From the NCBI RefSeq assembly GCF_015160855.1, contig NZ_CP063373.1, forward strand, positions 8,221,001 through 8,285,000: DNA of 64,000 nucleotides. The letters are read 5' to 3'. Under the pieces are notes generated by a model. The model was not told where the DNA came from. It saw only the letters and a program-made list of their open reading frames with translations, and did no database searches. The DNA is from Streptomyces ferrugineus. GTDB lineage: Bacteria; Actinomycetota; Actinomycetes; Streptomycetales; Streptomycetaceae. The stretch's first letter is position 1, and the number at the start of each line of letters is the position of its first letter. The position numbers and the translations under genes are program-made. Positions 54,954-64,000 of this stretch are shown here, piece by piece.

Positions 54954-57430
54954 CGAGTACGTTGCAGGGTGCCGAACGTGTATGGCGGCCGTACGACGAC
55001 GATCCGCTGATCACACGAGACATGATCAACGGCCTGGATGCCTGCGAACCGGCGGCGCGGGAAGCGCTGCTGGCCCATCTGGCCGCGGTCATCGCCCGCC
55101 GTACGACCCCGGTGCACACGGCTGTGGCCTTCAACACCGTCTACTTCGGTTATGACGTGGAGGCTGGCGGCTACGTCGGGGGCCCCCTGGACTTCGAGGA
55201 TTTTCCATCAGTCGCCCTCGGTGACACGGTGGAGGCTCTGCCGGTCGGCGCAATGATCAACATTCGTACGGGCGGTGACCTGCTGCCCGCGGAGATCGTC
55301 TACAAGGAGGGCGCCCACGCCGACCTCGACCCGTACGGCGAGACTCCGGCCTGGGTGTCCGGAGCGCCAGCTGGGGCCCGGGGCCCCGGTCTCCTCGCTC
55401 CCGACGAGACCTCCGTGCTGCGTGAGCGGCTGGTCTTCGACACCTCCGCCTTCGGGCAGGACCTTGCACCAACGAGGGAACGTCTTCAGCGGCTACGCCG
55501 TCGGCGACGTACTGACGACTTCGGACACCTCGTCGTGGAAGCCCAGTACGAGTGGGCGGACGCGGACCTGAGCGACGCCGAATATTACGCCCGCTATCTG
55601 GTCACGCGAGGCCGGGATCAGATCACCAGCGCCTTGGTACCAACGCCGTTGCCGACGCTGCTGGCGCCAGGAGTCGGGGGCGCCGAGTTGCTGGCGGCGG
55701 TGAGAGGGCTAATGAGCACCTTGCGCCAGGCTCTGGCGGAGCTCAACGCAGCGAGGATGTGGGGGGATTACGCCTTCACTCGGGCTTCGTTGGCCCGGCG
55801 GCTGGCGGACCCCGGGCCACTGGGGCGCAACGACCTGGCCCGGCTGGCCGATTCGACGGTGCGCCATGCGATACCTCGGGCCGGGCGCCGGACCGGGGTC
55901 CTGCGGCCCAGGCCGGCTTACACCGCGCTCGGCCCCGCGCTGCGCTCACACCAGGAGTGGCAGGATCAGCTCCACGGCACGGCCTATCCACTGGCTGTCT
56001 GCCACGCCAACTCCGTAGTGTCCGACTGTGCGCGGCGTGAGCAGGACGAGACGACAGGGCTACTTCCGACCGGCGTCCGGCTGAGCCTGGACGACCGATG
56101 GCAGGGAGGAGGTGTCTGGCGGGCCGAGTTCGTGGAGAGCGGCACAGATGTCGCGCCCTCGCCCGACGCTGTGGACAAGCCCGCTGGCCTGGGCTGGGCG
56201 GACAGCCTCCCGCACCAGCCTGGCCATCAGGCTCCACCACCCCCCATGCCCACGACACCGCCGCATCCCGAGTCGCAGAGTGGCCACCATGACCACCCCA
56301 GCGCCCTGCCCTTCCCAGACACCGCTGTGGATGCTCCTCCGGCCACGTCCCCTGGAGCGCTCCCGGCCATAGAGCGGACACCGGTTGGTGGGGAGGAAGC
56401 GGCACATCCGCCGCTGTGGCCAGAGGACAGCGACCTCGGCCACCACATCGACCTGGCGGCGAACGACAGCCAGATCGAGTGGGCTCAACCGCTGCGGCTG
56501 TTCCACGTGCTCCAGGAATGTCTGCCGCTCCCCGACCATGTCGCCGCCGAACTTCTCTCGCCCGGTGCTCCGCAGGGATGCGTCAGAGTAGTCCTCCACC
56601 ACACAGGCCGTGATTTGCCGACCGACCAGTCGTGCCATGACGCGTACGTCACGGTGGACCGACAGGGAACACGGCTCAACGGCATCGAGTGGCCGCTAGA
56701 CCTGTTCCCCGGTATATGGCTGACGTTCACCTGGCAGCGGGGGAGCAGAGTAATCCACGCGCGGACCACCCTTCTGCTACAGCCAGTGACCGTCGACGGT
56801 GAGCTGATTGAGCACCGTTACGACCCGAGAGTCCTCACCCGCGACGGATCGAACGGCCTATACGCCGGGACGGAACCTGCCGGTGAGATCCTTCCGGCGC
56901 ATCAGGCCATGACCACGGTCCAGCTTCTGACCACGATCCGCAGACTGGGACTTCTGGACCGGTACGGCTGTGCGCTGCTTGCCAGGACGGATCTGCCAGC
57001 GGCCGTCCGCGCCATCACAGGCGAAGACGGCATCAAGGCCACCGGAATCGAGGCAGCCCTTGCCGAGCTGCTCAGTTCCGCACGGCTCACAATCGCCTGG
57101 GGCAGCCGTGGTGTGGACGACACCACGCACCATCCGCCTCAGCCAGGCGAGCCGACCGTGGAGCTCGTCTGCTACCGGCCGCATTGCGTCGATGCTCCGG
57201 GCGCTACGCCGGCCGGGGAAACGAACGACGTCGCAATGGCTTCCACAGGCCGGGCGGTACGCGAGCACAACGTAGCCGGGTTCCTGCGCCGGATCGGGCA
57301 CCTCAAGAAAGAGGCCACCCCAGAGCAACGCGCCCTGTACCGCGAGGACCACCGAAGGTTCCGGCTAAGCGGCCCCGCCGAGTTGCCGGACGGATTCACC
57401 TACGTACGCCCACACAAACGGAGCAGATGA
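54950..57430 (+). CDS. Unknown 826-residue protein in the helicase operon
   Basis: ATG 54950 overlaps the helicase stop and its own stop overlaps the next start; both are ATGA. A first globular region (1-400) is followed by a Pro/His/Ser-rich linker (HQAPPPPMPTTPPHPESQSG) and a second region (about 490-826) containing HHTGRDLPTDQSCHDAYVTV and WPLDLFPGIWLTFTWQRGSR. It ends GFLRRIGHLKKEATPEQRAL ... LPDGFTYVRPHKRSR, a basic tail. No enzyme motif, transmembrane segment or known domain is recognised. Linkage implies a structural or DNA-binding part of the system. Confidence 0.8.
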   Translation: MTSTLQGAERVWRPYDDDPLITRDMINGLDACEPAAREALLAHLAAVIARRTTPVHTAVAFNTVYFGYDVEAGGYVGGPLDFEDFPSVALGDTVEALPVGAMINIRTGGDLLPAEIVYKEGAHADLDPYGETPAWVSGAPAGARGPGLLAPDETSVLRERLVFDTSAFGQDLAPTRERLQRLRRRRRTDDFGHLVVEAQYEWADADLSDAEYYARYLVTRGRDQITSALVPTPLPTLLAPGVGGAELLAAVRGLMSTLRQALAELNAARMWGDYAFTRASLARRLADPGPLGRNDLARLADSTVRHAIPRAGRRTGVLRPRPAYTALGPALRSHQEWQDQLHGTAYPLAVCHANSVVSDCARREQDETTGLLPTGVRLSLDDRWQGGGVWRAEFVESGTDVAPSPDAVDKPAGLGWADSLPHQPGHQAPPPPMPTTPPHPESQSGHHDHPSALPFPDTAVDAPPATSPGALPAIERTPVGGEEAAHPPLWPEDSDLGHHIDLAANDSQIEWAQPLRLFHVLQECLPLPDHVAAELLSPGAPQGCVRVVLHHTGRDLPTDQSCHDAYVTVDRQGTRLNGIEWPLDLFPGIWLTFTWQRGSRVIHARTTLLLQPVTVDGELIEHRYDPRVLTRDGSNGLYAGTEPAGEILPAHQAMTTVQLLTTIRRLGLLDRYGCALLARTDLPAAVRAITGEDGIKATGIEAALAELLSSARLTIAWGSRGVDDTTHHPPQPGEPTVELVCYRPHCVDAPGATPAGETNDVAMASTGRAVREHNVAGFLRRIGHLKKEATPEQRALYREDHRRFRLSGPAELPDGFTYVRPHKRSR

Positions 57431-60400
57431 CTCCGCATTCCCGTGATCTACCCGCACGACCCGTATCAGCCGTTGGAGCCCGTATGAGCCATCCTCGCCC
57501 ATCCCACGCCGTACCCGGCGGGGAGAGCGACACCCCTTACCCTGTCGACCTCGGCACCCGCGACCGGCAGGAGGTGCCTGCCGAATTACTCGCGGCCCTG
57601 GAGGATCTATCGGCCGCGCTCACCCAGTCCCTGGACACGCGCCCGTCCCCGACGGCTGATGCCCTTCTGCGCCTCAGCGAGGCAGACATCGAGTACGCGC
57701 TCAACTCGACGCGCGTATCGTGGCGGCGCCATCTGCTCCACACGCTCCGCATTCCCATGGACGGGACCAAGGTCAACCGTGCCCTGTGCCACGACGTCCT
57801 GACACGCATCCGGCGCGACCCGGAAGCGCCCCGCGCCCGTCAGGCGGCCTGGCATCTAAGCCTTCCCGTCCTCGACGACCTGGCGCAGGCCGGCCGACAG
57901 AACGCCGCAGGCCCGTCCGATGACGGCCTTGATCCGCTCACTCACCGATGGACCCCAGCCCTGCTGCAGTTGACTGTCTGGTCGCACCTCAAGGCGAGCG
58001 CTGAGCATGCTCCCCTGTGGGCCTGGGCTCTGGACCAGCCGTGGCTGGCGGAAACGGACGTCCCGGTCCAGGCGGTGCGGGAAGCCGCACACCGGGTCGT
58101 GGAGCTGACTCAGCAAGCCCCCGCTACGCCCGAAGACAACACGATCACCAGCCACGAGACGACCGCTGCCATCAACGTCACTGCTGCGGATGCATCGGCC
58201 GCCCTCCCCGCCGGCCCCCCGGACGCGGACCAGTTGAAAGCCGCGCTGGCACGCATCGATGATGCGCTGAACGCTGCGGCCGAACCGGCCCGCCGTATAG
58301 CGGAGAACGTTGCCGCCCAAGCCCGACCGTCCACCGACGATCTGAACGTGCTGTCCGGGGTGACCGAGGCGTTCGACTCCGCCGCGCGGTGTCTGAAGGC
58401 ACACGGAGTGACACCTGCCGTGGCCGACCTATCCCACTTCCGGCAGGCGACCGACACAGCACTGAGCCGGTTGTCCACCGGGCACATGCGCCGCCGGCTC
58501 GCCAAGGTGGCACAGCTGGAATGCGCCTCGGGTGACCCGGCGCTCGCTCAGGACCTGGAAACTGCCCGTGATCGGGCAGGCGCCCTGGTGGGGGCCAACG
58601 ACTGGGACGCCACAGACCAAGTGGACGCCGAGGCCCTCGACGCGCTCCTGACGATGGTCGAGCGACACGCGGCGGACCATGCCCCTAACGACGTCCTCGC
58701 ACTGCTACCCACGGCCGTGAAAGGCCGCTGTGCAGCATATCCAGCTGGGCGCTACAGCGAACTCCGGCTTGGATCAGCCGACCAGGAGGCTGCCGCGCCG
58801 TGTCCCCCTGAGGCCAACTCCACGCCATCCGCACCAGTCACGGCACCCCGTCCAGCCTCATCAGCCACGCAGGAAGCCTTCCCTGCCCCGTCCACGACGG
58901 GGCACACCGCGGCGCAACAGGGGCCTGCGACCCCAGACAACAGCGACCGCCATGCCACGGAGCCCCGTGACACAGGCTCCGCTGAGGCGCTCCCCGCCGT
59001 CCCCAGCCCTCGGACATCGGCACCCGAGCACCGGACCGCCAGCCCGAGTAAGACGCACCCCTCCTCGACCACGAACGCCCCCGAGAGCAGTACATCTCCC
59101 GTCGCACCGCCGAAAGATTCCGCAGTGCACAAGTCCCAGGCCGAGCAGTCGGAGATCCGCAACTCTCTGGCGGAGTTCATCTCGGCTGAGCGCTACGGTC
59201 TTGCCGCCGCCCTCGCCGCCCGTCTCGGCGAGCCACCGCAAAGGACCACCGCGCTACAACTCGCTGCCTGCACGGATGCCGTGCACTCAGCCAGCAGCGA
59301 AAGCCTTACCAAGATGCGCGCCCTTCTCGCGGATCACACCATCGACGAGTTGACGGGGGATCGTCCCGCCGCAGCGCTCACCACAGCGGCACTGCTGCGC
59401 ACTGTCCTGGTGACGGGTGATCCGGAAGTAGGCGCCTCCCTGAGCCGAGTAGCGAATGGCGTGCCACCGAGCCTTGCGCGTGTAGCAGATGAGGTGGCCC
59501 AGCGAGCCCTGAAGTCGCTACTCCTGCACTCCCCGTCTCTGACCCTGGCCCGCGATCGAGCGGAACTCGAAAGGGCCGTGGAGGACGCCTGTGACGAGTG
59601 CCGGCGGAGCCTCGAGCAGGTGCCCACCATCCGGTTCCCACGCGGGCAGAAGATCGCCCACAACTGGTGGGACTCCGAAAGAGGGCTTATCGGTTCGCTG
59701 CTGCGACAGGCGGCGAACAACAACCGGAATGGGCTCGACACGCTCGCGCAAAGGGTTCGAGAACTACGCGACCCCTCAGTCCTGCAATCCACGCTGGACA
59801 AGGCAGACCGGGACTTCATGGCACCCGGAGCCCGAACGCGGCTTGAGGGATCGTCGCGCCAGGACCTATTGCGCCACGCCACAAAGAGCATCACCTTCGT
59901 TGACCGGTGGCTCCGACAAACCCAACAGCTCACTGCACAGGACACGGACTGGAGCGCCGACCAAGTGCAGGAGATGCGCACCGTGGTTCTGAGGCTCCGC
60001 GAGGACGTCCTGCGTGAGGTGGGGGAACAAGCGGTGACGGCCGATGTGCTCACGGCTGCCGCCCTGGATGCCACGGTCGCCTCCCTCTCCACGACCTTCG
60101 CCCTGCTGGCGGGGGAAATGCGACTCGACGAAACCGAGTTGCCCGCGGAACTCGCCTTGCGATCTGAGCTTCTCAAGGTTCCCGGCGCTGTGATCGGCGA
60201 AGCTGGCACCGTTCAACCGCCTGCCGAGGCATCCGTCCGCGAGTTGGTGAAAGCGGGCGGCCGTTCCTGGGAGGAGGCAGTGCAGGCCCAGGTGTCCAGC
60301 GATGTATTCACCACAGCGCACAAGATCCTCGATCTATGGGCCAACCAGCAGCTTCCACTTCTGCCTCCGCAGAGCGTGCCTCCCGAGGAATTGTGCGCCC

Positions 60401-61104
60401 ACGTGGCGGAAGCCGGTCGGAGGGTCGCCCAGGAGCTGCGTGACATGCGGGAGCGGCTTGAGGAGACGCTGCGTCACGCCCGGGTTGACGGCGCGCTCAA
60501 CGAGGAGCAGGAGCGCCTGTTCGAGCGTCGCCTGCGGGACGCCGAGCCGCGGCCCGACGGTGATCTCGCCCATGTGCGCCGGACTCTGGTGGCCCTCTCC
60601 GAGGAACTGAACCGGGCCCGAGCGGGCCACGCCGCCAAGTTGCGCACCAGGCTCGGTGGCATCAACGGGCTGTCCCCCGAGGACCAGGGCCGCGTTGAGC
60701 AGCTGATCGATGCCAGTGATTTGCTCACTGCCCACGAGCTGATCTCCCACTTGGTGAACGGTGAGAGCATCCCCGACATCCAGTCGTCCGACCGCAACTT
60801 CGCCGCCTTCTTCCCCGATGTCCCGAAGGCCATGGCCGACACGGGAGTCTGCGGCGCGCTGATCGATGCCGTCCGTCAGCGGACGCGCTACCTGGGGTTG
60901 AAAGCGCTCGACTATTCCTCTCTGTCTCCGGAGATCGCGGAGCAAACCGCGCAGGCGCTCGAAGGCTGGGCGAACCTCGCATCTCGCAAGGGCCGGGAAC
61001 GCACCCACAGCGTTCGTGAAAGCGAGCTATTGAGCTTCTTCGAGTTGGCCTCCGATCAGGCGACCGCCGACGAAGCGCAACGAGCGAGGCCCCCGAGCTG
61101 TTGA
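57427..61104 (+). CDS. Large ATPase gene, 5' fragment (interrupted by IS)
   Basis: 1,225 codons from ATG 57427 (ATGA overlap; ATG 57484 is an alternative). The native part ends at 61031, where the insertion begins; the final 25 residues (SFFELASDQATADEAQRARP...) are encoded by the IS. Mostly helical, with likely coiled-coil stretches around residues 770-1000 and a Pro/Ser/Thr-rich linker near 450-570 (APVTAPRPASSATQEAF). The remaining ORF after 61908 carries the P-loop. With the IS removed the two parts join in frame (...RESELL-MPALRLIGYSS). Confidence 0.8.
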   Translation: MTPHSRDLPARPVSAVGARMSHPRPSHAVPGGESDTPYPVDLGTRDRQEVPAELLAALEDLSAALTQSLDTRPSPTADALLRLSEADIEYALNSTRVSWRRHLLHTLRIPMDGTKVNRALCHDVLTRIRRDPEAPRARQAAWHLSLPVLDDLAQAGRQNAAGPSDDGLDPLTHRWTPALLQLTVWSHLKASAEHAPLWAWALDQPWLAETDVPVQAVREAAHRVVELTQQAPATPEDNTITSHETTAAINVTAADASAALPAGPPDADQLKAALARIDDALNAAAEPARRIAENVAAQARPSTDDLNVLSGVTEAFDSAARCLKAHGVTPAVADLSHFRQATDTALSRLSTGHMRRRLAKVAQLECASGDPALAQDLETARDRAGALVGANDWDATDQVDAEALDALLTMVERHAADHAPNDVLALLPTAVKGRCAAYPAGRYSELRLGSADQEAAAPCPPEANSTPSAPVTAPRPASSATQEAFPAPSTTGHTAAQQGPATPDNSDRHATEPRDTGSAEALPAVPSPRTSAPEHRTASPSKTHPSSTTNAPESSTSPVAPPKDSAVHKSQAEQSEIRNSLAEFISAERYGLAAALAARLGEPPQRTTALQLAACTDAVHSASSESLTKMRALLADHTIDELTGDRPAAALTTAALLRTVLVTGDPEVGASLSRVANGVPPSLARVADEVAQRALKSLLLHSPSLTLARDRAELERAVEDACDECRRSLEQVPTIRFPRGQKIAHNWWDSERGLIGSLLRQAANNNRNGLDTLAQRVRELRDPSVLQSTLDKADRDFMAPGARTRLEGSSRQDLLRHATKSITFVDRWLRQTQQLTAQDTDWSADQVQEMRTVVLRLREDVLREVGEQAVTADVLTAAALDATVASLSTTFALLAGEMRLDETELPAELALRSELLKVPGAVIGEAGTVQPPAEASVRELVKAGGRSWEEAVQAQVSSDVFTTAHKILDLWANQQLPLLPPQSVPPEELCAHVAEAGRRVAQELRDMRERLEETLRHARVDGALNEEQERLFERRLRDAEPRPDGDLAHVRRTLVALSEELNRARAGHAAKLRTRLGGINGLSPEDQGRVEQLIDASDLLTAHELISHLVNGESIPDIQSSDRNFAAFFPDVPKAMADTGVCGALIDAVRQRTRYLGLKALDYSSLSPEIAEQTAQALEGWANLASRKGRERTHSVRESELLSFFELASDQATADEAQRARPPSC

Positions 61105-61904
61105 TCGAGATGTCTGACGTCTCAACCACGCTGCTCGGGGGCCTCGTTGGTCATCTATCCTGCCGCACTCGACCTGCCCCATGCACTCGTGGAGTGGGTG
61201 ACCATGCTCGTCGTCACCCGTGAGGGCGACCGGCGATGCAAGCTCCGTCCGTCCCAGCGCGCGATGGTGGCACTGGTGTACCTGCGCGAACACACCACCC
61301 TGGCAAAGATCGCTGCCGGGTTCGGGATCAGCGAGTCCACCGCCCACGCCTACACCAGCTCGGTCATCCACCTGCTCGCCGAACGCGCACCGGGTCTGCT
61401 GAAAGTCCTGCGCGAGACCGATGCGGACTTCGTCCTGCTGGACGGCACGCTCGCCGAGTGCGACCGCGTCGGCGACGGACGAGCTGACTACTCCCACAAG
61501 CACCGCCGGCACGGAGTGAACGTGCAGGTGGTCACCGATCCGGGCGGTCGGCTGCTATGGCTCTCACCCGCACTGCCCGGCCGAGCCCACGACCTGACCG
61601 CTGCCCGCACCCACCGCATCATCCGCATCTGCGAGCGCCAAGGCGTCCCTGTCCTCGCCGACCTCGCCTACCAGGGCGGCGGCCCCTGGGTGACCACGGG
61701 CATCAAGCGCAGGCCACTGCGGGAACTCACTCTCACCGAGAAGACCATCAACCGGGCCCTGGCCGCGGCACGTGCACCGGTCGAACGCGGCGTCGCACGC
61801 CTCAAAGCCTGGCGCATCTTCCGCAGATCCCGATGCAGTCCGAACCGCATGACGTCAATCGCCAAAGCCATCCTCACCCTGGAGCGGCAACGCTGAAGAA
61901 GCTC
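61032..61904 (+). mobile_element. IS5-family (ISL2-like) insertion sequence, 873 bp
   Basis: Terminal inverted repeats GAGCTTCTTC (61032-61041) and GAAGAAGCTC (61895-61904). Target duplication ATT at 61029-61031 and 61905-61907; ISL2-group elements make 3-bp ANT duplications. Contains one transposase gene. IS plus one duplication is 876 bp (292 codons), so excision would restore the host frame exactly. Confidence 0.85.
61147..61896 (+). CDS. IS5-family transposase (DDE_Tnp_4 type)
   Basis: 249 residues, apparently from TTG 61147 ([20 protein letters not shown]), matching the usual N-terminus of this group; ATG 61204 is an alternative. N-terminal helix-turn-helix [20 protein letters not shown] then [18 protein letters not shown] residues in [12 protein letters not shown] (D1), [12 protein letters not shown] (D2) and [20 protein letters not shown] (E). 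Intact, so the IS may still be active. A 13-bp inverted repeat (61086-61098 / 61133-61145) ends one base before the start codon. Confidence 0.9.
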   Translation: MVIYPAALDLPHALVEWVTMLVVTREGDRRCKLRPSQRAMVALVYLREHTTLAKIAAGFGISESTAHAYTSSVIHLLAERAPGLLKVLRETDADFVLLDGTLAECDRVGDGRADYSHKHRRHGVNVQVVTDPGGRLLWLSPALPGRAHDLTAARTHRIIRICERQGVPVLADLAYQGGGPWVTTGIKRRPLRELTLTEKTINRALAAARAPVERGVARLKAWRIFRRSRCSPNRMTSIAKAILTLERQR

Positions 61905-61908
61905 ATTG

Positions 61909-64000
61909 ATGCCCGCCCTTCGCCTGATTGGCTACAGCAGCAAGAAGCTCCCCCAACGGATCGACAGGCCCCGCTCCGTCAGTTACCGCTTCATCGACAT
62001 ACCCGCAATCGAGTACACCGGGTCGGCCCTGGTGCCGGCATTCGGCTCGGGGCTGCGCGGCAGCCTGCGTGTGATGCTGGTTTGGGACCGGCCATCGTCA
62101 GAGCGGCTCATGTCCTGGATTCAGCAGGATCTGAACGACGACAGCCTGCTCATCGCATACTTCGGCACGCTGCCGGTGCGTGACCGCGAAGTACTCGCGG
62201 CGCAGTGCGCGGGCGGACGGCGGGCCCTCGTGGTACTGGACGACTCGGCCCTGGCCCATCTGGCCGCCTGCGGCAACCAGCGTCTGGACTCTGCCATGCG
62301 CGTGCTACTCCCCTTCTCGGCGGTCAATCCGTACGTGATGGGCAAACGCGCTCCGGTGGCTGAGGAGATGTTCTACGGCCGTGACACGGAACTCGACGAG
62401 GTACTGAGCACCACAGGTGAGCAGGTCGTATTCGGTGGGCGTGGCCTCGGCAAGTCGGCCCTGCTGAAGGCCGCTGGGCGCAAATACGAAGCTCAGTTGC
62501 CTGGAGCGCGGCTCAGTCTGCTCATCTCCCTGGACTCGACGTTCACCGGCACAAACGCTCCGTCATCCGTCGTCTGGGACCGGATCGGCCGCCGTCTTCT
62601 GGAACGTGAAGAGTTCACGCCGTCTCGTAAGGTGAAATCAGGCTCCGCGCTCACCCGCGAGCATGTCCTAGCCGACATTCAGGCGTGGCTGCGCACGGAA
62701 CCGAAGCGGAGACTACTGATCATGCTCGACGAGGCGGACGGCTTCTTTGAGTCCGACTCACCCCAGTTCACCGAGACCAGGCTTCTGCGCGATCTAGGTG
62801 CCGATACGGATGACCGAGTGAAGGTGTTCTTCGCGGGCCTCCACTCCGTGCAGCGCTACGCGAAGATCGCCGAGAACAGCCCGTTCGGACATCTCTCTCA
62901 GAATCCCACTGTGATCGGTCCGCTGCCGCCGCAAGACGCGGTCGACCTGCTCACGAAGCCACTCCAGGCACTGGGGTACCGGTTCGAGGAACCCGCGCTG
63001 GTGCACCGCATCCTCGGCCACTGCTCGTACCAGCCGTTCCTGCTCCAGATGTTCGGACACCGTCTGGTGCAGACCATGCACGGCAAGCGGACTGGTATGG
63101 CGTCCGGTCCGCCGTACACCATCACCAGGGCCGATGTGGAGACGGTCCAGTCGGACAAAGACCTGCGGTTCAGCATCACTGAGGCTTTCCACGACACACT
63201 ACGGCTCGATCCCCGCTATAACGTGATCGCGAACGTGGTCGCGCACCATGCACACCACTACGGCTTGGACGCCCGGCTCAGCCAGGTGCAGTTGCGGGAA
63301 GAGTGCACGTACTGGTGGCACGAGGGTTTCGAAAACCTGGACACGGACCGGTTCCGCGCCTACCTGTCAGAAATGGAAGGGCTCGGCGTACTCGCGCCCG
63401 ACCCGGATCACCGGGGCTGGCACCTGCGCAGTGCCAATGCGCTCAGCATGATCGGGACTCTGGGAACGGTGGAGGCCGAACTGGCTCAGGCATCCAACCG
63501 GAAAGTGCCCGAACACTTCGACAGGTTCGAAGCGCGCCACCGCTCGCGTAACGGGCACTCGCACTCCCCTCTCACCGCCGATCAGATCGCGGACGTGCTG
63601 CCCGGACATGGCAACCAGGCACGCCTGGTCATCGGGACACCCGCGACCGGCGTCGACCGGGTTGCCGCGGCTCTCAAAGACGTCGCCCAGGCAACCGGCT
63701 GGGAAATGCCGCAGGTGACCAAACGCTTGGACTTCGATCGCCACCTCATGGATGGCGTCCCTGGCCGCAAGCGGGTCGTGGTGTCGGACCTCACGGAGAA
63801 GTGCCCCCGTGACAACGCCTGCCTGGAGACGATGGAGAGCGCAGTCAGCCGCATCCCCGACCGGGCCGGTGTCACTCGCTCCGCCGTGATCGTCGCAGGC
63901 CCCAACCAGCGGGCCTTGTGGTCGCTGGCCGCTGGCGGCGGACTCGAGGACGATGCCAAGATTGAGGTGCTCACCCTGCGGCGGTTCAGCTCAGACGGAC
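61909..64000 (+). CDS. Large ATPase gene, 3' fragment (runs off window)
   Basis: Open frame to the window end. It could be translated alone from ATG 61909, 13 bases after the transposase stop. In rejoined numbering it starts at residue 1203: YSSKKLPQRIDRPRSVSYRF, a preceding alpha/beta segment (LLIAYFGTLPVRD; RRALVVLDDSALAHLAACG), then FYGRDTELDEV, Walker A GGRGLGKSALL (about 1378-1388) and Walker B LLIMLDEADGFF (D1476-E1477), a STAND/Orc-type AAA ATPase. Further regions include QPFLLQMFGHRLVQTM and a winged-helix-like part. Function unknown. Confidence 0.82.
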   Translation, partial: MPALRLIGYSSKKLPQRIDRPRSVSYRFIDIPAIEYTGSALVPAFGSGLRGSLRVMLVWDRPSSERLMSWIQQDLNDDSLLIAYFGTLPVRDREVLAAQCAGGRRALVVLDDSALAHLAACGNQRLDSAMRVLLPFSAVNPYVMGKRAPVAEEMFYGRDTELDEVLSTTGEQVVFGGRGLGKSALLKAAGRKYEAQLPGARLSLLISLDSTFTGTNAPSSVVWDRIGRRLLEREEFTPSRKVKSGSALTREHVLADIQAWLRTEPKRRLLIMLDEADGFFESDSPQFTETRLLRDLGADTDDRVKVFFAGLHSVQRYAKIAENSPFGHLSQNPTVIGPLPPQDAVDLLTKPLQALGYRFEEPALVHRILGHCSYQPFLLQMFGHRLVQTMHGKRTGMASGPPYTITRADVETVQSDKDLRFSITEAFHDTLRLDPRYNVIANVVAHHAHHYGLDARLSQVQLREECTYWWHEGFENLDTDRFRAYLSEMEGLGVLAPDPDHRGWHLRSANALSMIGTLGTVEAELAQASNRKVPEHFDRFEARHRSRNGHSHSPLTADQIADVLPGHGNQARLVIGTPATGVDRVAAALKDVAQATGWEMPQVTKRLDFDRHLMDGVPGRKRVVVSDLTEKCPRDNACLETMESAVSRIPDRAGVTRSAVIVAGPNQRALWSLAAGGGLEDDAKIEVLTLRRFSSDG

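Noticed and set aside
61055..61928. Alternative IS ends ATCAGGCGA/TCGCCTGAT
   Set aside because: Also an inverted repeat, but it gives no matching target duplication and would not restore the host frame as neatly as 61032-61904 with ATT duplications.

Overview
High-GC DNA with GTG starts, ATGA-coupled genes, a thrB-thrC-hom-lysA block and an NrtL-type ArgS-like protein points to a Streptomyces (or close actinomycete) chromosome. Three layers are visible.

(1) Core chromosome, 1-6.7 kb, minus strand: aspartate-family amino acid genes (partial thrB, thrC, hom, lysA), an ArgS-related protein, a stand-alone response regulator, and a plus-strand tRNA-Arg(CCG).

(2) A putative 38.7 kb island, 6.7-45.4 kb. 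A 47-bp perfect copy of the 3' end of tRNA-Arg recurs at 45389-45435, so everything between looks integrated into that tRNA. Most cargo (7.8-37.5 kb) is an organosulfur scavenging region. It has seven luciferase-like (LLM) flavin monooxygenases including an SsuD type, an SsuE-type FMN reductase, a DszC/SfnB-like flavoprotein and a TauD-type dioxygenase. It also has an AprAB-like flavoprotein/ferredoxin pair, one polar amino acid type ABC importer plus an orphan permease, two sulfonate-type ABC importers, a GST-like protein, an Rrf2 regulator and a winged-helix regulator. Six tiny ORFs encode one leader-peptide family (R/L-x-H-[IV]-D-[LF]...SA.C) in front of these operons, some followed at once by hairpins, and three share a near-palindrome TTCCTA-N9-T[AG]GGGAA/T upstream. 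The right end of the island is defence and mobility: a PIN toxin-antitoxin pair, a coupled HNH nuclease/short Argonaute pair (SPARHA-like), a tyrosine integrase and an unknown protein.

(3) A second accessory block, 45.4 kb to the window end: an AbiEii-like nucleotidyltransferase pair, a second integrase related to the first, a decayed copy of the PIN toxin, then a three-gene translationally coupled operon. Its genes encode a 2,025-residue protein joining a DnaQ-like exonuclease, a DinG-like helicase and a RecQ-like helicase; an 826-residue protein of unknown function; and a >1,899-residue ATPase. An 873-bp IS5/ISL2-like element with a 3-bp target duplication splits the ATPase gene; removing it restores one open frame. 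This operon is the best candidate for an undescribed nucleic-acid-processing or anti-phage system, and the element appears to have broken it in this strain.
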